64,000 nt of DNA from JAWOJB01 sp046484325. GTDB taxonomy: Bacteria; Actinomycetota; Acidimicrobiia; Spongiisociales; ZC4RG35. Each line of letters begins with the position of its first letter. Position 1 is the first letter of the stretch. Both the position numbers and the translations under genes were made by a program. Location: contig JAWOJB010000054.1 in NCBI GenBank assembly GCA_046484325.1, positions 7,494-71,493 of the forward strand, given 5' to 3'. This document shows, one piece after another, positions 9,524 through 18,710 of the stretch. The notes below the pieces were generated by a model. It was given only the letters and a program-made list of their open reading frames with translations. It was not told where the DNA came from and ran no database searches.

Positions 9524-10423
9524 ATGAACGACGCGACCGACGTGGGCACGAGCAGCGAGACCGACATGGACGCGCTGGCATCGTCGCGCGACATCCGGCT
9601 GAGCGCCCAGGCTCGGTTGCGGTCGGGGATCGGGGCCAGCGACGAGCACGAGGTCGTGTTCGATGCCTCCTCGGTCTCGGCGTGGTACGGCGACTTTCTC
9701 GCCCTCGACGGTGTGGAGATGGAGATCCACGCCCAGGAGATCACCGCGCTGATCGGGCCATCCGGGTGCGGGAAGTCAACGTTTCTCAGGTGCTTCAACC
9801 GGATGAACGATCTCATCCCCGGAGCCAGGATCGACGGAGAGATCGAGTATCACGGCGTCGACCTGTACGGTCCCAAGGTGGATCCGGTCGAGGTGCGCCG
9901 AAGGATCGGCATGGTGTTCCAGAAGCCCAATCCCTTCCCGAAGTCGATCTACGACAACATCGCCTTCGGCCCCCGGGTCCAGGGATTCAAGGGCGACCTC
10001 GACCAACTCGTGGAGGAGTCCCTCCATCGCGCTGCGCTGTGGGACGAGGTCAAGGACAAGCTCGAGGAGTCGGCATTCGCCCTCTCGGGTGGCCAGCAGC
10101 AGCGGTTGTGCATCGCCCGGGCGATCGCCACCAGTCCCGACGTGATCCTCATGGACGAGCCCTGCTCGGCGCTGGACCCGATCGCCACCCTCAAGATCGA
10201 AGAGTTGATGCTCGACCTCAAGGAGAACTACTCGATCGTGATCGTCACCCACAACATGCAGCAGGCCGCCCGGGTCAGCGATCGCACCGGGTTCTTCTCG
10301 GTCAACGTCAACGAGCGGGGCCAGCGAACCGGATACCTCGTCGAGTACGACTTCACCGACAAGCTGTTCACCTCCCCGTCCGAGAAGGAGACGGAGGACT
10401 ACATCACGGGACGGTTCGGATGA
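9524..10423 (+). CDS. pstB: Phosphate ABC transporter ATP-binding protein
   Basis: ATPase subunit, 299 residues, about 40 longer than the usual 250-260 because of an acidic, Ser-rich N-terminus before the first strand. Walker A is GPSGCGKST, the signature LSGGQQQRLCIARAIA, Walker B VILMDEPCSALDP; the run ALDPIATLKIEELM is diagnostic of PstB. The ATG at 9524 is preceded by GGGAG. Alternative in-frame starts are a GTG at 9485 overlapping the pstA stop and an ATG at 9509. The stop overlaps the phoU ATG. Confidence 0.94.
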   Translation: MNDATDVGTSSETDMDALASSRDIRLSAQARLRSGIGASDEHEVVFDASSVSAWYGDFLALDGVEMEIHAQEITALIGPSGCGKSTFLRCFNRMNDLIPGARIDGEIEYHGVDLYGPKVDPVEVRRRIGMVFQKPNPFPKSIYDNIAFGPRVQGFKGDLDQLVEESLHRAALWDEVKDKLEESAFALSGGQQQRLCIARAIATSPDVILMDEPCSALDPIATLKIEELMLDLKENYSIVIVTHNMQQAARVSDRTGFFSVNVNERGQRTGYLVEYDFTDKLFTSPSEKETEDYITGRFG

Positions 10424-11118
10424 CCGACCAGGGCGACACGAGACAGCACTTCCACGCATCGTTGGCGGAGCTCGAGGAGAGCCTGCTGGATGTGGCCGAG
10501 CGGGCGGAGCGGGCCGTCGAGAAGGCGGTGCGGGCGCTGGTGGCAGGCGACGTCGAACTGGCTGCTCAGGTCGTGGCCGAGGATCACGAGATCGACGGGA
10601 TCTACCGCCATGCGCACGACGAGTGGATCCGGCTGGTGGCGTTGCAGGCTCCGATGGGAAGCGACCTGCGCCTCCTCGCGGCCCTCTTGCATCTCGGGGT
10701 GACCTTCGAGCGGATGGGCGACCAGGCGGTGAACGTCGCCCGGATCGTCGAGATCACCCAGGGCCTCCCCCGGGCCGCCCGGATGCTCGAACGGATCCAG
10801 GAGATGGGCGACCTGGTCCGCCCGATGATCCACACCGCCATCCACTCCTTCGCCCGGCGCGACGTCGATGAGGCCCGGCTGCTCCCGGCGATGGACGAGC
10901 CGGTCGACCGGCTGAACCGCACGATGTATCGCGAAGTGCTGGAGTGTGGAAACGATCCCGAGCTCCTCGAGTGGGCCACCCAGATGATGCTCGTGGCGAG
11001 GGCTCTCGAGCGGGTGGGCGACCAGGCGGTCGACGTTGGCGAGCAGCTGGCCTTCCTCGTCACGGGCGAGTACACGGAGTGGTCTCAGCTACCGGCGGGC
11101 GACGGTGGCGACCGCTGA
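10420..11118 (+). CDS. phoU: Phosphate transport regulator PhoU
   Basis: 232-residue all-helical protein with two PhoU repeats (about residues 20-105 and 125-215). Each carries the metal-binding helix pattern: LLHLGVTFERMGDQAVNVA in the first, LVARALERVGDQAVDVGEQ in the second. Known role: links Pst transport state to the PhoR-type kinase and restrains uptake when phosphate is plentiful. The start overlaps pstB (ATGA). The response regulator gene begins before the phoU stop, consistent with one transcript. Confidence 0.94.
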   Translation: MTDQGDTRQHFHASLAELEESLLDVAERAERAVEKAVRALVAGDVELAAQVVAEDHEIDGIYRHAHDEWIRLVALQAPMGSDLRLLAALLHLGVTFERMGDQAVNVARIVEITQGLPRAARMLERIQEMGDLVRPMIHTAIHSFARRDVDEARLLPAMDEPVDRLNRTMYREVLECGNDPELLEWATQMMLVARALERVGDQAVDVGEQLAFLVTGEYTEWSQLPAGDGGDR

Positions 11119-11818
11119 CGGGGGGGCCCGAGTGCTCGTCGTCGAGGACGAGCCGGCCCTCGTCGACTCCATCCGCTACGCCCTAGAGTCCGACGGGTTC
11201 AACGTCTCGGTGGCGTTCAACGCCCGCGACGGGCTCGAGCAGGTGCGGTTCGGAAACCCGTCGATCGTGCTGCTCGACGTGATGCTCCCGGGCGCTTCGG
11301 GGCTCGACGTCTGCCGGCAGATCCGGACGCTGTCCGACGTTCCCATCATCATGCTCACCGCTCGGGACTCCGAGGCCGACAAGGTGGCCGGGCTCGAGCT
11401 GGGGGCCGACGACTACGTCACGAAGCCGTTCTCGATGCGCGAGCTGATCGCCCGCGTCCGGGCTCAGATCCGCCGCTCTCAACGGGCCGGGACGTTCGCC
11501 GAGACCAACGAGGTGCTGCGTGGCGGCTCGATCGAGCTCGACCTGGACGCCCACGAGGCCCGGGTTGATGGCACACCGGTTGCGCTCCGGCCAAAGGAGT
11601 TCGACCTGCTGGAGTCGCTCATGCGGCGCAAGGGCCGGCTCGCCACCCGCGAGACCCTGATCGACGAGGTGTGGGGACCCTCGTATTTCGGCGACACGAA
11701 GACCCTCGACGTCCACATCAAGCGGCTCCGCCAGAAGCTCGAGGCCGATCCGGCGCACCCGGCGGCCATCGTCACGGTCCGCGGACTCGGCTATAAGTTC
11801 GTGGATGCCTCGGAGTGA
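11105..11818 (+). CDS. OmpR-family response regulator of phosphate control (PhoP/RegX3-like)
   Basis: 237-residue DNA-binding response regulator. The receiver domain has the acidic pair in VVEDEP, phospho-acceptor Asp in IVLLDVMLPG and Lys in DDYVTKPFS. The C-terminal winged helix runs from ELDLDAHEARVDG to RGLGYKFVD, with TLDVHIKRLRQKLE as the recognition region. The GTG at 11105, overlapping phoU by 14 bp, is taken as start; a GTG at 11132 immediately before the first beta strand is also possible. Position after phoU and the PHO box ahead of pstS support a phosphate-starvation role. Confidence 0.9.
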   Translation: MATADGGARVLVVEDEPALVDSIRYALESDGFNVSVAFNARDGLEQVRFGNPSIVLLDVMLPGASGLDVCRQIRTLSDVPIIMLTARDSEADKVAGLELGADDYVTKPFSMRELIARVRAQIRRSQRAGTFAETNEVLRGGSIELDLDAHEARVDGTPVALRPKEFDLLESLMRRKGRLATRETLIDEVWGPSYFGDTKTLDVHIKRLRQKLEADPAHPAAIVTVRGLGYKFVDASE

Positions 11819-13232
11819 GCGGCCTGGTCGCACCCGCCTGACCAGCCGGCTGCTGTCCGGGTACGCGGTTGCGTACACCGGCTTGATCCTGGCCCTCGGG
11901 TTCGTGGCCGAGGTCGCGATCCGCTCTTCGGGGTTGGATCGGGAGGAGGCAGCTGCAGTCCGGCTGAGCATCCTGGTCACGACCGCCGTCGCCGGTCTGG
12001 CGGGTGTGGGGGTGATGGTGCTCGTCGCACGGAGGGTGGCGCGGCCGGTCGAGGAGCTCACCGAGCTGGCCGGTGCCGTCGCCGAGGGTCGCCTGGATGT
12101 CGCGCCACGCCGGTCGAGTGTCACCGAGATCGACCGGCTCGGGCTGGCGATCGGCCACATCGCCACCGACCTCGGCCGCAGGATCGAAGAGACCGAGGGG
12201 GAGCGACGCACGCTCGACGTGATCCTCTCGTCGCTGCCGCAAGGCGTCATGCTGGTCGACGGGCGCGACGTCGTGGAGTACGTCAACCCCGCCTGGCAGG
12301 AGTTGCTCGGTGTCCCCCCTCGGGATCTGCGTTCGCTGCTCCCGCGCGGGGTCGTGCGGCTCGTCCGAACGGTGCGGGCCGACCAGGCGCCCGCCGTCGA
12401 GCGCTTCGAGGTCGGCGCGCCCAGCCGGGTGCTGCGGGTGACGGCCACCCCGCTCCCCCGGGGCGGTCGCGTGCTGGTGTTGGTGGCCGACGTCACCGAT
12501 CGGGAGCGGGTGGAGGCGATGCGGCGGGATTTCGTGGCCGATGCCTCGCACGAACTGAAGACGCCGGTGTCGGCCATCCTGGCGTCCGCCGAGACGCTGG
12601 AGATGGCCCTGGACGGCGACCCCGCGGACGCCCGCCGCTTCGCCGGGCGCATCCGCGACTCGTCTCGTCAACTCGCCGGCATCGTCTCGGACCTCCTGGA
12701 TCTCTCCCGACTGGAGGCCGGGACGCCCACGATGGAGGCGGTTCGCTTCGACTGGGTGGTCCGGGAGGAGGCCGGGCGATATCGGGAGCGGGCGGTGGCG
12801 GCGGGGATCGACTACGCGGTCGAGACGGTCCCGGTCATCGTGATCGGGTCGGCGCCGGACCTCGGCCTGGCCGTGCGGAACCTCTGCGACAACGCGATCC
12901 GATACACCGATCCTGGGGGAGTCGTGCGCGTGCGCCTGGTGGCCGACGGCTCGTCGGGCGTGCTGACGGTGACCGACACCGGCGCCGGGATCCCCACCCG
13001 CGACCTCCCCCGCATCTTCGAGCGCTTCTACCGGGTGGACGTCGCCCGGTCGAGGGAGACGGGGGGGACCGGCCTCGGCCTCTCCCTGGTCCGGCACGTC
13101 GCCGAGCGCCACGGTGGCGGCGTCGGCGTGGAGAGCCGGCTCGGCGCCGGCTCGACATTCCGGCTCCACGTCCCGATCGCGGTCTCCGGGGGTGCCCCCC
13201 CGGCCACCGATGCCCAGGCTGCGGAGCTGTGA
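11805..13232 (+). CDS. Phosphate-sensing histidine kinase (PhoR/SenX3-like)
   Basis: 475-residue membrane sensor kinase. Two N-terminal spans (about residues 15-40 and 45-70) are separated by a very short external loop, so an external ligand is unlikely and sensing probably goes through PstSCAB-PhoU. Then come a HAMP-like linker, a PAS domain (SSLPQGVMLVDGRDVVEYVN), the H-box DASHELKTPVSAIL, N-box NLCDNAIRYTD and G-boxes DTGAGIP and GGTGLGLSLV. It overlaps the response regulator gene by 14 bp, and its TGA overlaps an alternative GTG start of dxs. Confidence 0.92.
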   Translation: MPRSERPGRTRLTSRLLSGYAVAYTGLILALGFVAEVAIRSSGLDREEAAAVRLSILVTTAVAGLAGVGVMVLVARRVARPVEELTELAGAVAEGRLDVAPRRSSVTEIDRLGLAIGHIATDLGRRIEETEGERRTLDVILSSLPQGVMLVDGRDVVEYVNPAWQELLGVPPRDLRSLLPRGVVRLVRTVRADQAPAVERFEVGAPSRVLRVTATPLPRGGRVLVLVADVTDRERVEAMRRDFVADASHELKTPVSAILASAETLEMALDGDPADARRFAGRIRDSSRQLAGIVSDLLDLSRLEAGTPTMEAVRFDWVVREEAGRYRERAVAAGIDYAVETVPVIVIGSAPDLGLAVRNLCDNAIRYTDPGGVVRVRLVADGSSGVLTVTDTGAGIPTRDLPRIFERFYRVDVARSRETGGTGLGLSLVRHVAERHGGGVGVESRLGAGSTFRLHVPIAVSGGAPPATDAQAAEL

Positions 13233-13251
13233 GTACGGGCCCGGAGCCGGG

Positions 13252-13257
13252 TAGCCT
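13252..13257 (+). promoter_or_regulatory. Leaderless -10 element of dxs
   Basis: TAGCCT ends 7 nt before the GTG at 13265. It argues for that start over the in-frame GTG at 13229 and gives dxs its own transcript despite the tight packing. Confidence 0.5.
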
Positions 13258-13264
13258 TCGGGGC

Positions 13265-15172
13265 GTGAGCATCGTCGATCAGCCCGTCGGCGAGACGGAG
13301 GCCGCGCCCGGACCCCACCTCCTCGATCGGGTGTTCTCGCCTGCCGACCTCCGATCGATGGATCACGGTCAGCTCGCAGCCCTGTGCGCAGAGATCCGCG
13401 CGTTCCTCGTCGATGCTATCTCGCGTACCGGCGGCCACCTCTCGCCGAACCTCGGCGTCGTCGAACTCACGGTCGCTCTCCATCGGGTCTTCGACTCGCC
13501 GGTCGACCGGATCTTCTGGGACGTGGGTCATCAGGCTTACGTCCACAAGCTCGTGACCGGCCGCAAGGAGGGGTTCGCCAACCTCCGCCGGCTCGGCGGG
13601 CTGTCGGGATACCCGAGCCGTGAGGAGAGCGAGCACGACTTCGTCGAGAACAGCCACGCTTCGACCTCGCTGAGTTACGCCCTGGGCAACGCCCTCGCCA
13701 ATCCGGGCCACTACACCCTCGCCGTGATCGGCGACGGGGCTCTCACCGGCGGGATGGCATTCGAGGCCCTCAGCCACATCGCCGTCGCCCAGCCCCGCAA
13801 CCTCATCATCGTCGTCAACGACAACGGGCGCTCGTACGCCCCGACCGTCGGGGGACTGGCGATGCTCGCCAACCTCGCCCACATCCGGATGGATCCCCGG
13901 TACGAGCACGCCAAGCGCAGGATCGGCTACCTGCTGCGCGGCTTGCCGGTCGTCGGCGAGGCCGCCGACGAGATGGCGATGCGGGTGAAGGACGCCGTCA
14001 AGCAGGTGCTGGAGCCGGCCACCGTCTTCGACGCCCTGGGACTCAAGTACTCGGGACGAATCGATGGCCACGACCTGGCGCTGCTGGAGGAGACCTTCGA
14101 GCGGGCCAAGGAGTACGAAGGCCCCGTCATCGTCCACGTCGTCACCGAGAAGGGCCTCGGCTACGAGCCGGCCATCGCCGACGAGGTGGACAAGCTGCAC
14201 GGGGTCGGGTCGTTCGACGTCACCACCGGAAAGCCGGTCAAGTCCGAGCTGAAGCTCACCGACGTGGTGGGCCGGGCCCTGCTCGAGGCCGCCCGGACGC
14301 GGCCGGATCTCATCGCCATCTCGGCGGCCATGGTCACGTCGACCGGTCTCGCCGACATGGCGGAGGAGTTCCCGGAGCGGGTCATCGACACCGGGATCGC
14401 CGAGCAGCACTCGGTGACGCTCGCCGCCGGGCTGGCGATGGCGGGCATGCGCCCGGTCGTGGCGATCTACTCGAGCTTCCTCCAGCGTGCCTTCGACCAG
14501 ATCGTGACGGACGTGGCGCTCCACCGCCTCCCCGTGACCTTCCTCGTCGATCGGGCGGGGGTGACCGGGCCGGACGGGCCGTCGCATCACGGCGTGTTCG
14601 ATCTGTCCTACCTGCGCATGATCCCGGGCATGGTGGTGGGGGCTCCCTCCGACGCCCAGGATCTGTGCGCCATGCTCGAGACGGCTGTCGACCACCCCGG
14701 TCCGGTGGCGATCCGGTTCCCGAAGGGCACGGCCTCGGCCGTGCCCTCGCTGCCGGCGCCGCCCATCCCGGTCGGCGAATGGGCTGAACGTTCCTTCGGC
14801 GAGGATCTCGTGTTCCTGGCGTCCGGCCCGATGGTGGAGGTCGCCGAGAAGGCGGCCGGCACGCTGGCCCAACGGGGCTTCTCGGTCGGAGTCGTCGATG
14901 CGCGTTGGGTCAAGCCCCTCGATGGACGGTTGATCGACTGGGTGGCGGGCTCGAAGCGGGCGATCACCCTCGAGGACAACGTCGTGGCCGGGGGCTTCGG
15001 AGCCGCCGTGCTCGAGGCCCTCGCCGGCACGGAGCTCGCCTCCCGGGTGACCGTGGCAGGGGTGCCCGATCGGTTCCTTCCGTTCGGCTCGCAATCGGAT
15101 GTGCACCACGAGATCGGCCTCGACGTCGATGGTGTCGTCGAGCTGGCGCTCGTGGTTCTGTCCGGGGCGTGA
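13265..15172 (+). CDS. dxs: 1-deoxy-D-xylulose-5-phosphate synthase
   Basis: First enzyme of the MEP isoprenoid pathway: thiamine-diphosphate-dependent condensation of pyruvate with glyceraldehyde 3-phosphate. 635 residues, full length. The TPP-binding motif GDGALTGGMAFEAL (near residue 155) is followed by VVNDNGRSYAPTVGG. The pyrimidine-domain glutamate lies in DTGIAEQHSVTLAAGLA and the C-terminal transketolase domain follows. The upstream GTG at 13229 would add 12 residues. No other isoprenoid gene lies in the window. Confidence 0.96.
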   Translation: MSIVDQPVGETEAAPGPHLLDRVFSPADLRSMDHGQLAALCAEIRAFLVDAISRTGGHLSPNLGVVELTVALHRVFDSPVDRIFWDVGHQAYVHKLVTGRKEGFANLRRLGGLSGYPSREESEHDFVENSHASTSLSYALGNALANPGHYTLAVIGDGALTGGMAFEALSHIAVAQPRNLIIVVNDNGRSYAPTVGGLAMLANLAHIRMDPRYEHAKRRIGYLLRGLPVVGEAADEMAMRVKDAVKQVLEPATVFDALGLKYSGRIDGHDLALLEETFERAKEYEGPVIVHVVTEKGLGYEPAIADEVDKLHGVGSFDVTTGKPVKSELKLTDVVGRALLEAARTRPDLIAISAAMVTSTGLADMAEEFPERVIDTGIAEQHSVTLAAGLAMAGMRPVVAIYSSFLQRAFDQIVTDVALHRLPVTFLVDRAGVTGPDGPSHHGVFDLSYLRMIPGMVVGAPSDAQDLCAMLETAVDHPGPVAIRFPKGTASAVPSLPAPPIPVGEWAERSFGEDLVFLASGPMVEVAEKAAGTLAQRGFSVGVVDARWVKPLDGRLIDWVAGSKRAITLEDNVVAGGFGAAVLEALAGTELASRVTVAGVPDRFLPFGSQSDVHHEIGLDVDGVVELALVVLSGA

Positions 15173-15208
15173 GGAGAGCCCCGGTAGCCTGAGGCCGTCA
15201 GGTTCCCA

Positions 15209-16345
15209 ATGAGCGTTCGCTCCGTTCGATTCGCCTTCATCCTCGTGCTCGGAACCCTTTTCGGGGCCGGGGCGTATGCCGGTGTGCGCGACGGTGGCCA
15301 GGCCGTGGCGGCGGAGCCGGCCGTTTCCGCCCCTCCGACCCCGATCGTGCCACCGCCGCCGACGACTACTACCACCTCGACGACCACGACCACCCTCCCT
15401 CCGACCACCACGACGACCACGATTCCCCCAGATCCCGATCGTGGCTGGCTGGTGATCCACGGCACGGGTGATGTCACCCTCGACCCCGACTACATCCCCA
15501 ACCTCCGCCGGTACGGGTACGGGTTCGCCTGGGAGGGGCTGGGAGCGCTGTTCCTGCGAGATCACCTGACGGTCGTCAACCTCGAGTGCTCGCCCTCCCG
15601 CCTGGGGACCCCGTTCGACAAGGCGTTCACCTTCCGGTGCGACCCCGATGCCCTCCCGTACGCGGTCGAGGCAGGCATCGAGGTCATGAACCTCGCCAAC
15701 AACCACGGTCAGGACTTCGGTAAGGAGGCGATGCTGGACGGGCGGGCCAACGTGATCGCCGCAGGCGCCGCTCCCGTGGGGGTCGGCAAGGACCTCGCGG
15801 AGGCCACCAAGCCCGCCATCTTCGAGCTCGAAGGATGGACGGTCGCGGTGCTCGGGTTCGGCGGGGTGGTGCCGTGGGAGGCGTGGCTCGCCACCGAGGA
15901 CCGGGCGGGCATGGCCAGTGGTGACGACATCCCCACGATGGTCGGAGCCGTCCGCAGGGCGAAGACGCAGGCCGATCTGGTGGTGGTCACGATCCACTGG
16001 GGTCGAGAGCTGGACACCCAGCCGCTCGCCGAGGACGTCGAGCGGGCCGAGGCCATGATCGAGGCCGGGGCGGACATCATCATCGGCCACCACCAGCACC
16101 GGCTCAACCCCCTCACGTTCATCGACGGCAAGCCGGTGGCGTGGGGGATGGGAAACTTCGTGTGGCCGCGGCTCTCCGAGGCGAGCGCCACCACGGCCGT
16201 GGCCAGGTTCGTCGTCTCACCGGAGGGCGACATCGACGCCTGCCTCATCCCGGCGTTCATCGGGGTGTCCGGCCGGCCCGAGCTCCGGGGCGAGCCGACA
16301 TGCGCACCCCCGGTCGAGCCCCGCGAGGTCCCCGATGCCGGCTGA
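15209..16345 (+). CDS. CapA-family metallophosphatase-like exported protein
   Basis: 378-residue protein of the CapA/PgsA family (poly-gamma-glutamate capsule proteins, calcineurin-like fold). An N-terminal signal or anchor segment (about residues 5-25) leads into a Pro/Thr-rich linker (about residues 45-75), then the domain with HGTGDVTLD, VVNLECSPS, MNLANNHGQDFG and the C-terminal IIIGHHQHRLNPLTFIDG that supplies metal ligands. No CapB/CapC ligase genes are adjacent, so a capsule role is not supported here; many actinobacterial homologues are of unknown function. It overlaps the next gene by 11 bp. A TAGCCT box lies 18 nt upstream of the ATG. Confidence 0.85.
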   Translation: MSVRSVRFAFILVLGTLFGAGAYAGVRDGGQAVAAEPAVSAPPTPIVPPPPTTTTTSTTTTTLPPTTTTTTIPPDPDRGWLVIHGTGDVTLDPDYIPNLRRYGYGFAWEGLGALFLRDHLTVVNLECSPSRLGTPFDKAFTFRCDPDALPYAVEAGIEVMNLANNHGQDFGKEAMLDGRANVIAAGAAPVGVGKDLAEATKPAIFELEGWTVAVLGFGGVVPWEAWLATEDRAGMASGDDIPTMVGAVRRAKTQADLVVVTIHWGRELDTQPLAEDVERAEAMIEAGADIIIGHHQHRLNPLTFIDGKPVAWGMGNFVWPRLSEASATTAVARFVVSPEGDIDACLIPAFIGVSGRPELRGEPTCAPPVEPREVPDAG

Positions 16346-17897
16346 GCCGCGCGTGAACTGGCGCCCGATGCTCGCCGTCCTCGCCATGGGCGGGGTCATG
16401 ATCGGGGTGGCGGGTCTCATCGCCCGCGGCGAGCAGGATCCCGGATCGGCGGGTGCGCCCACGTCGACGACCTCGACCGTCCCCGACGCCGCCGAGCCCA
16501 GCGAGGGTGGACCGGTCTCAGGACCGGACGAGACAACCACGACCACCACGCTTCGGCTCCCCGAGCGCGAGCCCGACACCGTTCCCGCCTGGACCGTCGG
16601 GCTCCCGTGGGGTGAGACGGTGGGTCTGACCATGTTCCGAGGGAACCCCACTCGTACCTGGTACGGCACGGGGCCGCTGCCGGAGACCGCCCCCGAGGTG
16701 GCCTGGCGCTATCCGGACGGCCCGATGTGTGGCAGCTCCTCGGAGGGCGGGGCGACCCGGACCTGGTGCGGCACAGGGTGGACCGGCCAGCCGGTGATCT
16801 GGGAGCGACCCGACAACGTCACCGAGGTGATCTTCGGTGCCTACGACAAGAGCGTGCACTTCGTCGATGCCGCCACCGGGCGCAGCCTCAGACCCCCCTT
16901 CCGGACCGGCGACATCATCAAGGGATCGGTCACCCTCGACCCCGACGGGTACCCGCTGCTCTACTTCGGCTCCCGGGACAACAAGCTCCGGATCGTTGCT
17001 CTCGACCGCGACGAGCCCACGGAGCTCTGGTCGCTCCATGCCAACGAGGTGAAGGGGATCTGGAACGACGACTGGGACGGCAACCCGGTGATCGTCGACG
17101 ACATCATGTACGAGGGCGGGGAGAACAGCTGGTTCTTCGCGGTCGAGCTGAATCGGGGCTACGCAGCCGACGGGAAGGTCGTCGTGGACCCACGGATCGT
17201 CTTCAAGATGCCCGGGTGGACCGACGAGCTCATCGCCAAGGTGGGGCGCAACGTGTCGATCGAGAACTCACCGGCGGTGTTCGAGCAACGGGTGTACTTC
17301 GCCAACTCGGGCGGGCGGGTGGTGGGCCTCGACGTGTCGCGGGTGAGGGAGGGGGATGTCGACATCGTCCTCGACTACTGGGTCGGCGACGACGTCGACG
17401 CCACGATCGTCGTCGACCGGGAGGGGATGATCTACGTCTCGGTCGAGGACGAGCGAAAGAACGCCCGTTCGAGAGAGCTCGGCCAGCTCATCAAGCTCGA
17501 CCCCTACCGGCCCGACGACCCCTACGTGTGGGGGGTGCCGGTGCCCGGCGGCAGCGGGGACGGTGGGCTATGGGCCACGCCGGCGCTCGGCGACGGCGTC
17601 CTGTACGCCTCGACGCACACCGGCGAGCTGCTCGTCGTCGACACCGACACCGGCGAGGTGGTGTGGGAGGACTCGATCGGATGGCACGCGTGGTCGTCTC
17701 CGGTGATCGTGGACGAGCGGCTGCTCGTGGCGACCTGCTCGGGGGAGCTGAGGCTCTACTCGATCGAGGACCCTCGGAGCCCTCGCCGCCTCTGGTCGAT
17801 CCAGGGCTCCGAGAGCTGCATCGAGTCAACTCCGGCGGTGTGGGAGGGGGTCATCTACGTGGGTGCGAGGGACGGGTACTTCCGGGCGTACCGGTAG
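16335..17897 (+). CDS. Membrane-anchored PQQ-type beta-propeller protein
   Basis: 520 residues: a short cytoplasmic N-terminus, one membrane span (about residues 11-32), a Thr/Ser/Pro linker (about 40-75) and a large outer domain of repeated blades with signatures such as VHFVDAATGRSL, LLVVDTDTGEVVWEDS and VWEGVIYVGARDGYFRAYR. Blades of this kind occur in PQQ enzymes and BamB-like scaffolds; the dehydrogenase catalytic motifs are not visible, so a structural or sensing role is more likely than catalysis. It is translated from within the end of the CapA-like gene, so the two surface proteins are probably made together. Confidence 0.8.
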   Translation: MPAEPRVNWRPMLAVLAMGGVMIGVAGLIARGEQDPGSAGAPTSTTSTVPDAAEPSEGGPVSGPDETTTTTTLRLPEREPDTVPAWTVGLPWGETVGLTMFRGNPTRTWYGTGPLPETAPEVAWRYPDGPMCGSSSEGGATRTWCGTGWTGQPVIWERPDNVTEVIFGAYDKSVHFVDAATGRSLRPPFRTGDIIKGSVTLDPDGYPLLYFGSRDNKLRIVALDRDEPTELWSLHANEVKGIWNDDWDGNPVIVDDIMYEGGENSWFFAVELNRGYAADGKVVVDPRIVFKMPGWTDELIAKVGRNVSIENSPAVFEQRVYFANSGGRVVGLDVSRVREGDVDIVLDYWVGDDVDATIVVDREGMIYVSVEDERKNARSRELGQLIKLDPYRPDDPYVWGVPVPGGSGDGGLWATPALGDGVLYASTHTGELLVVDTDTGEVVWEDSIGWHAWSSPVIVDERLLVATCSGELRLYSIEDPRSPRRLWSIQGSESCIESTPAVWEGVIYVGARDGYFRAYR

Positions 17898-17901
17898 CCA
17901 G

Positions 17902-17929
17902 ACCCAGTGCGCCGTGCGCTATGCGCCAG
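17902..17929. repeat. Degenerate heptamer tandem array C
   Basis: Three to four units: GCGCCGT, GCGCTAT, GCGCCAG, preceded by a partial CCCAGT. It lies just after the propeller stop codon and runs into the last codons of the convergent thioesterase gene. The unit matches arrays A and B. Confidence 0.7.
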
Positions 17930-18710
17930 ACACGGGGCTAAGCAACAGGTTCTGGACCGCCGTGCCGACCGGCCCGTCGACGTCGAAGAGGGTTGCCTCG
18001 GCACTGCCGACTCCGCTCGGATGCCAGTGGGAGAGGACCCGGGAGGCGTGCCACTCCCCCCGGGGAGGCCGGTGGATCGAGATCGTGAGGTCGGGGTTGA
18101 CGAAGAAGATCTCGTCGAGGTAGGCGTTGTAGCTGATCCCGTTCCCGCAGTCGGCCAGCGGGCAGATCCGCTGAAACGGGCTCGGTTCCTCGTCGGCCAG
18201 GATCGGCACCTTGAGTCGCATCCATACGGTCGTGGGCCCGCCGCTGCCCTGGGACTGCGCCGGGTCGTACCGGACGTTCACCGAGTCGTTGAAGCCAGTC
18301 AGCCCGTGCGCGGTGGTGTGGATCGGGAAGGGGCCCGGCACGGCCACGGTGAAGTCGGGGACATCGACCTCGGGAGTCGAGACATCGATCCCGTCGGCGA
18401 TCCTCAGGTGCATCCCGTACGCCCGGGCGAAGATGGTGTCGTCGTCGAAGATCTCCGCCTCCGTGAGCGTGACCTGCCTCCCCGGGCGGCGGATCTCGCC
18501 CTGGGCCCGGAACCCGGTCATCGGGACGGGCCTCATCAGCTCCACGGTCATCCGTGCGAGGTGCATGTCGGGCACGAGGCGCTCGACGGCCCGAGCCATG
18601 AGGGCGGTCGGCGGCCCGGCGTGGCAGGCCCCGGGGTCCCACGGGCCGCGAGTGTGCTCGGTGGGAAGGAAGCGGAGACCGTCGGGGGTCGTGAAGTAGG
18701 CGGCGGCCAC
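17919..18710 (-). CDS. Acyl-CoA thioesterase-like (double hotdog) protein
   Basis: 263-residue protein of the TesB-like thioesterase family. Two hotdog halves are recognisable: TRGPWDPGACHAGPPTALMARAVE in the first, where HAGPP is the family's active-site loop, and NGISYNAYLDEIFFVNPDL with SRVLSHWHPSG in the second. Known family activity is hydrolysis of acyl-CoA. The GTG start directly abuts the stop codon of the upstream amidohydrolase, so both are probably one transcript. The 3' end runs into heptamer array C. A physiological acyl-CoA cannot be assigned. Confidence 0.8.
   Translation of the reverse strand: MAAAYFTTPDGLRFLPTEHTRGPWDPGACHAGPPTALMARAVERLVPDMHLARMTVELMRPVPMTGFRAQGEIRRPGRQVTLTEAEIFDDDTIFARAYGMHLRIADGIDVSTPEVDVPDFTVAVPGPFPIHTTAHGLTGFNDSVNVRYDPAQSQGSGGPTTVWMRLKVPILADEEPSPFQRICPLADCGNGISYNAYLDEIFFVNPDLTISIHRPPRGEWHASRVLSHWHPSGVGSAEATLFDVDGPVGTAVQNLLLSPVSGA

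Noticed and set aside
16335..17897. PQQ-dependent alcohol dehydrogenase
   Set aside because: Blade repeats are present, but the enzyme's catalytic Asp/Ca motifs and heme domain are not seen; likely a scaffold or sensor propeller.
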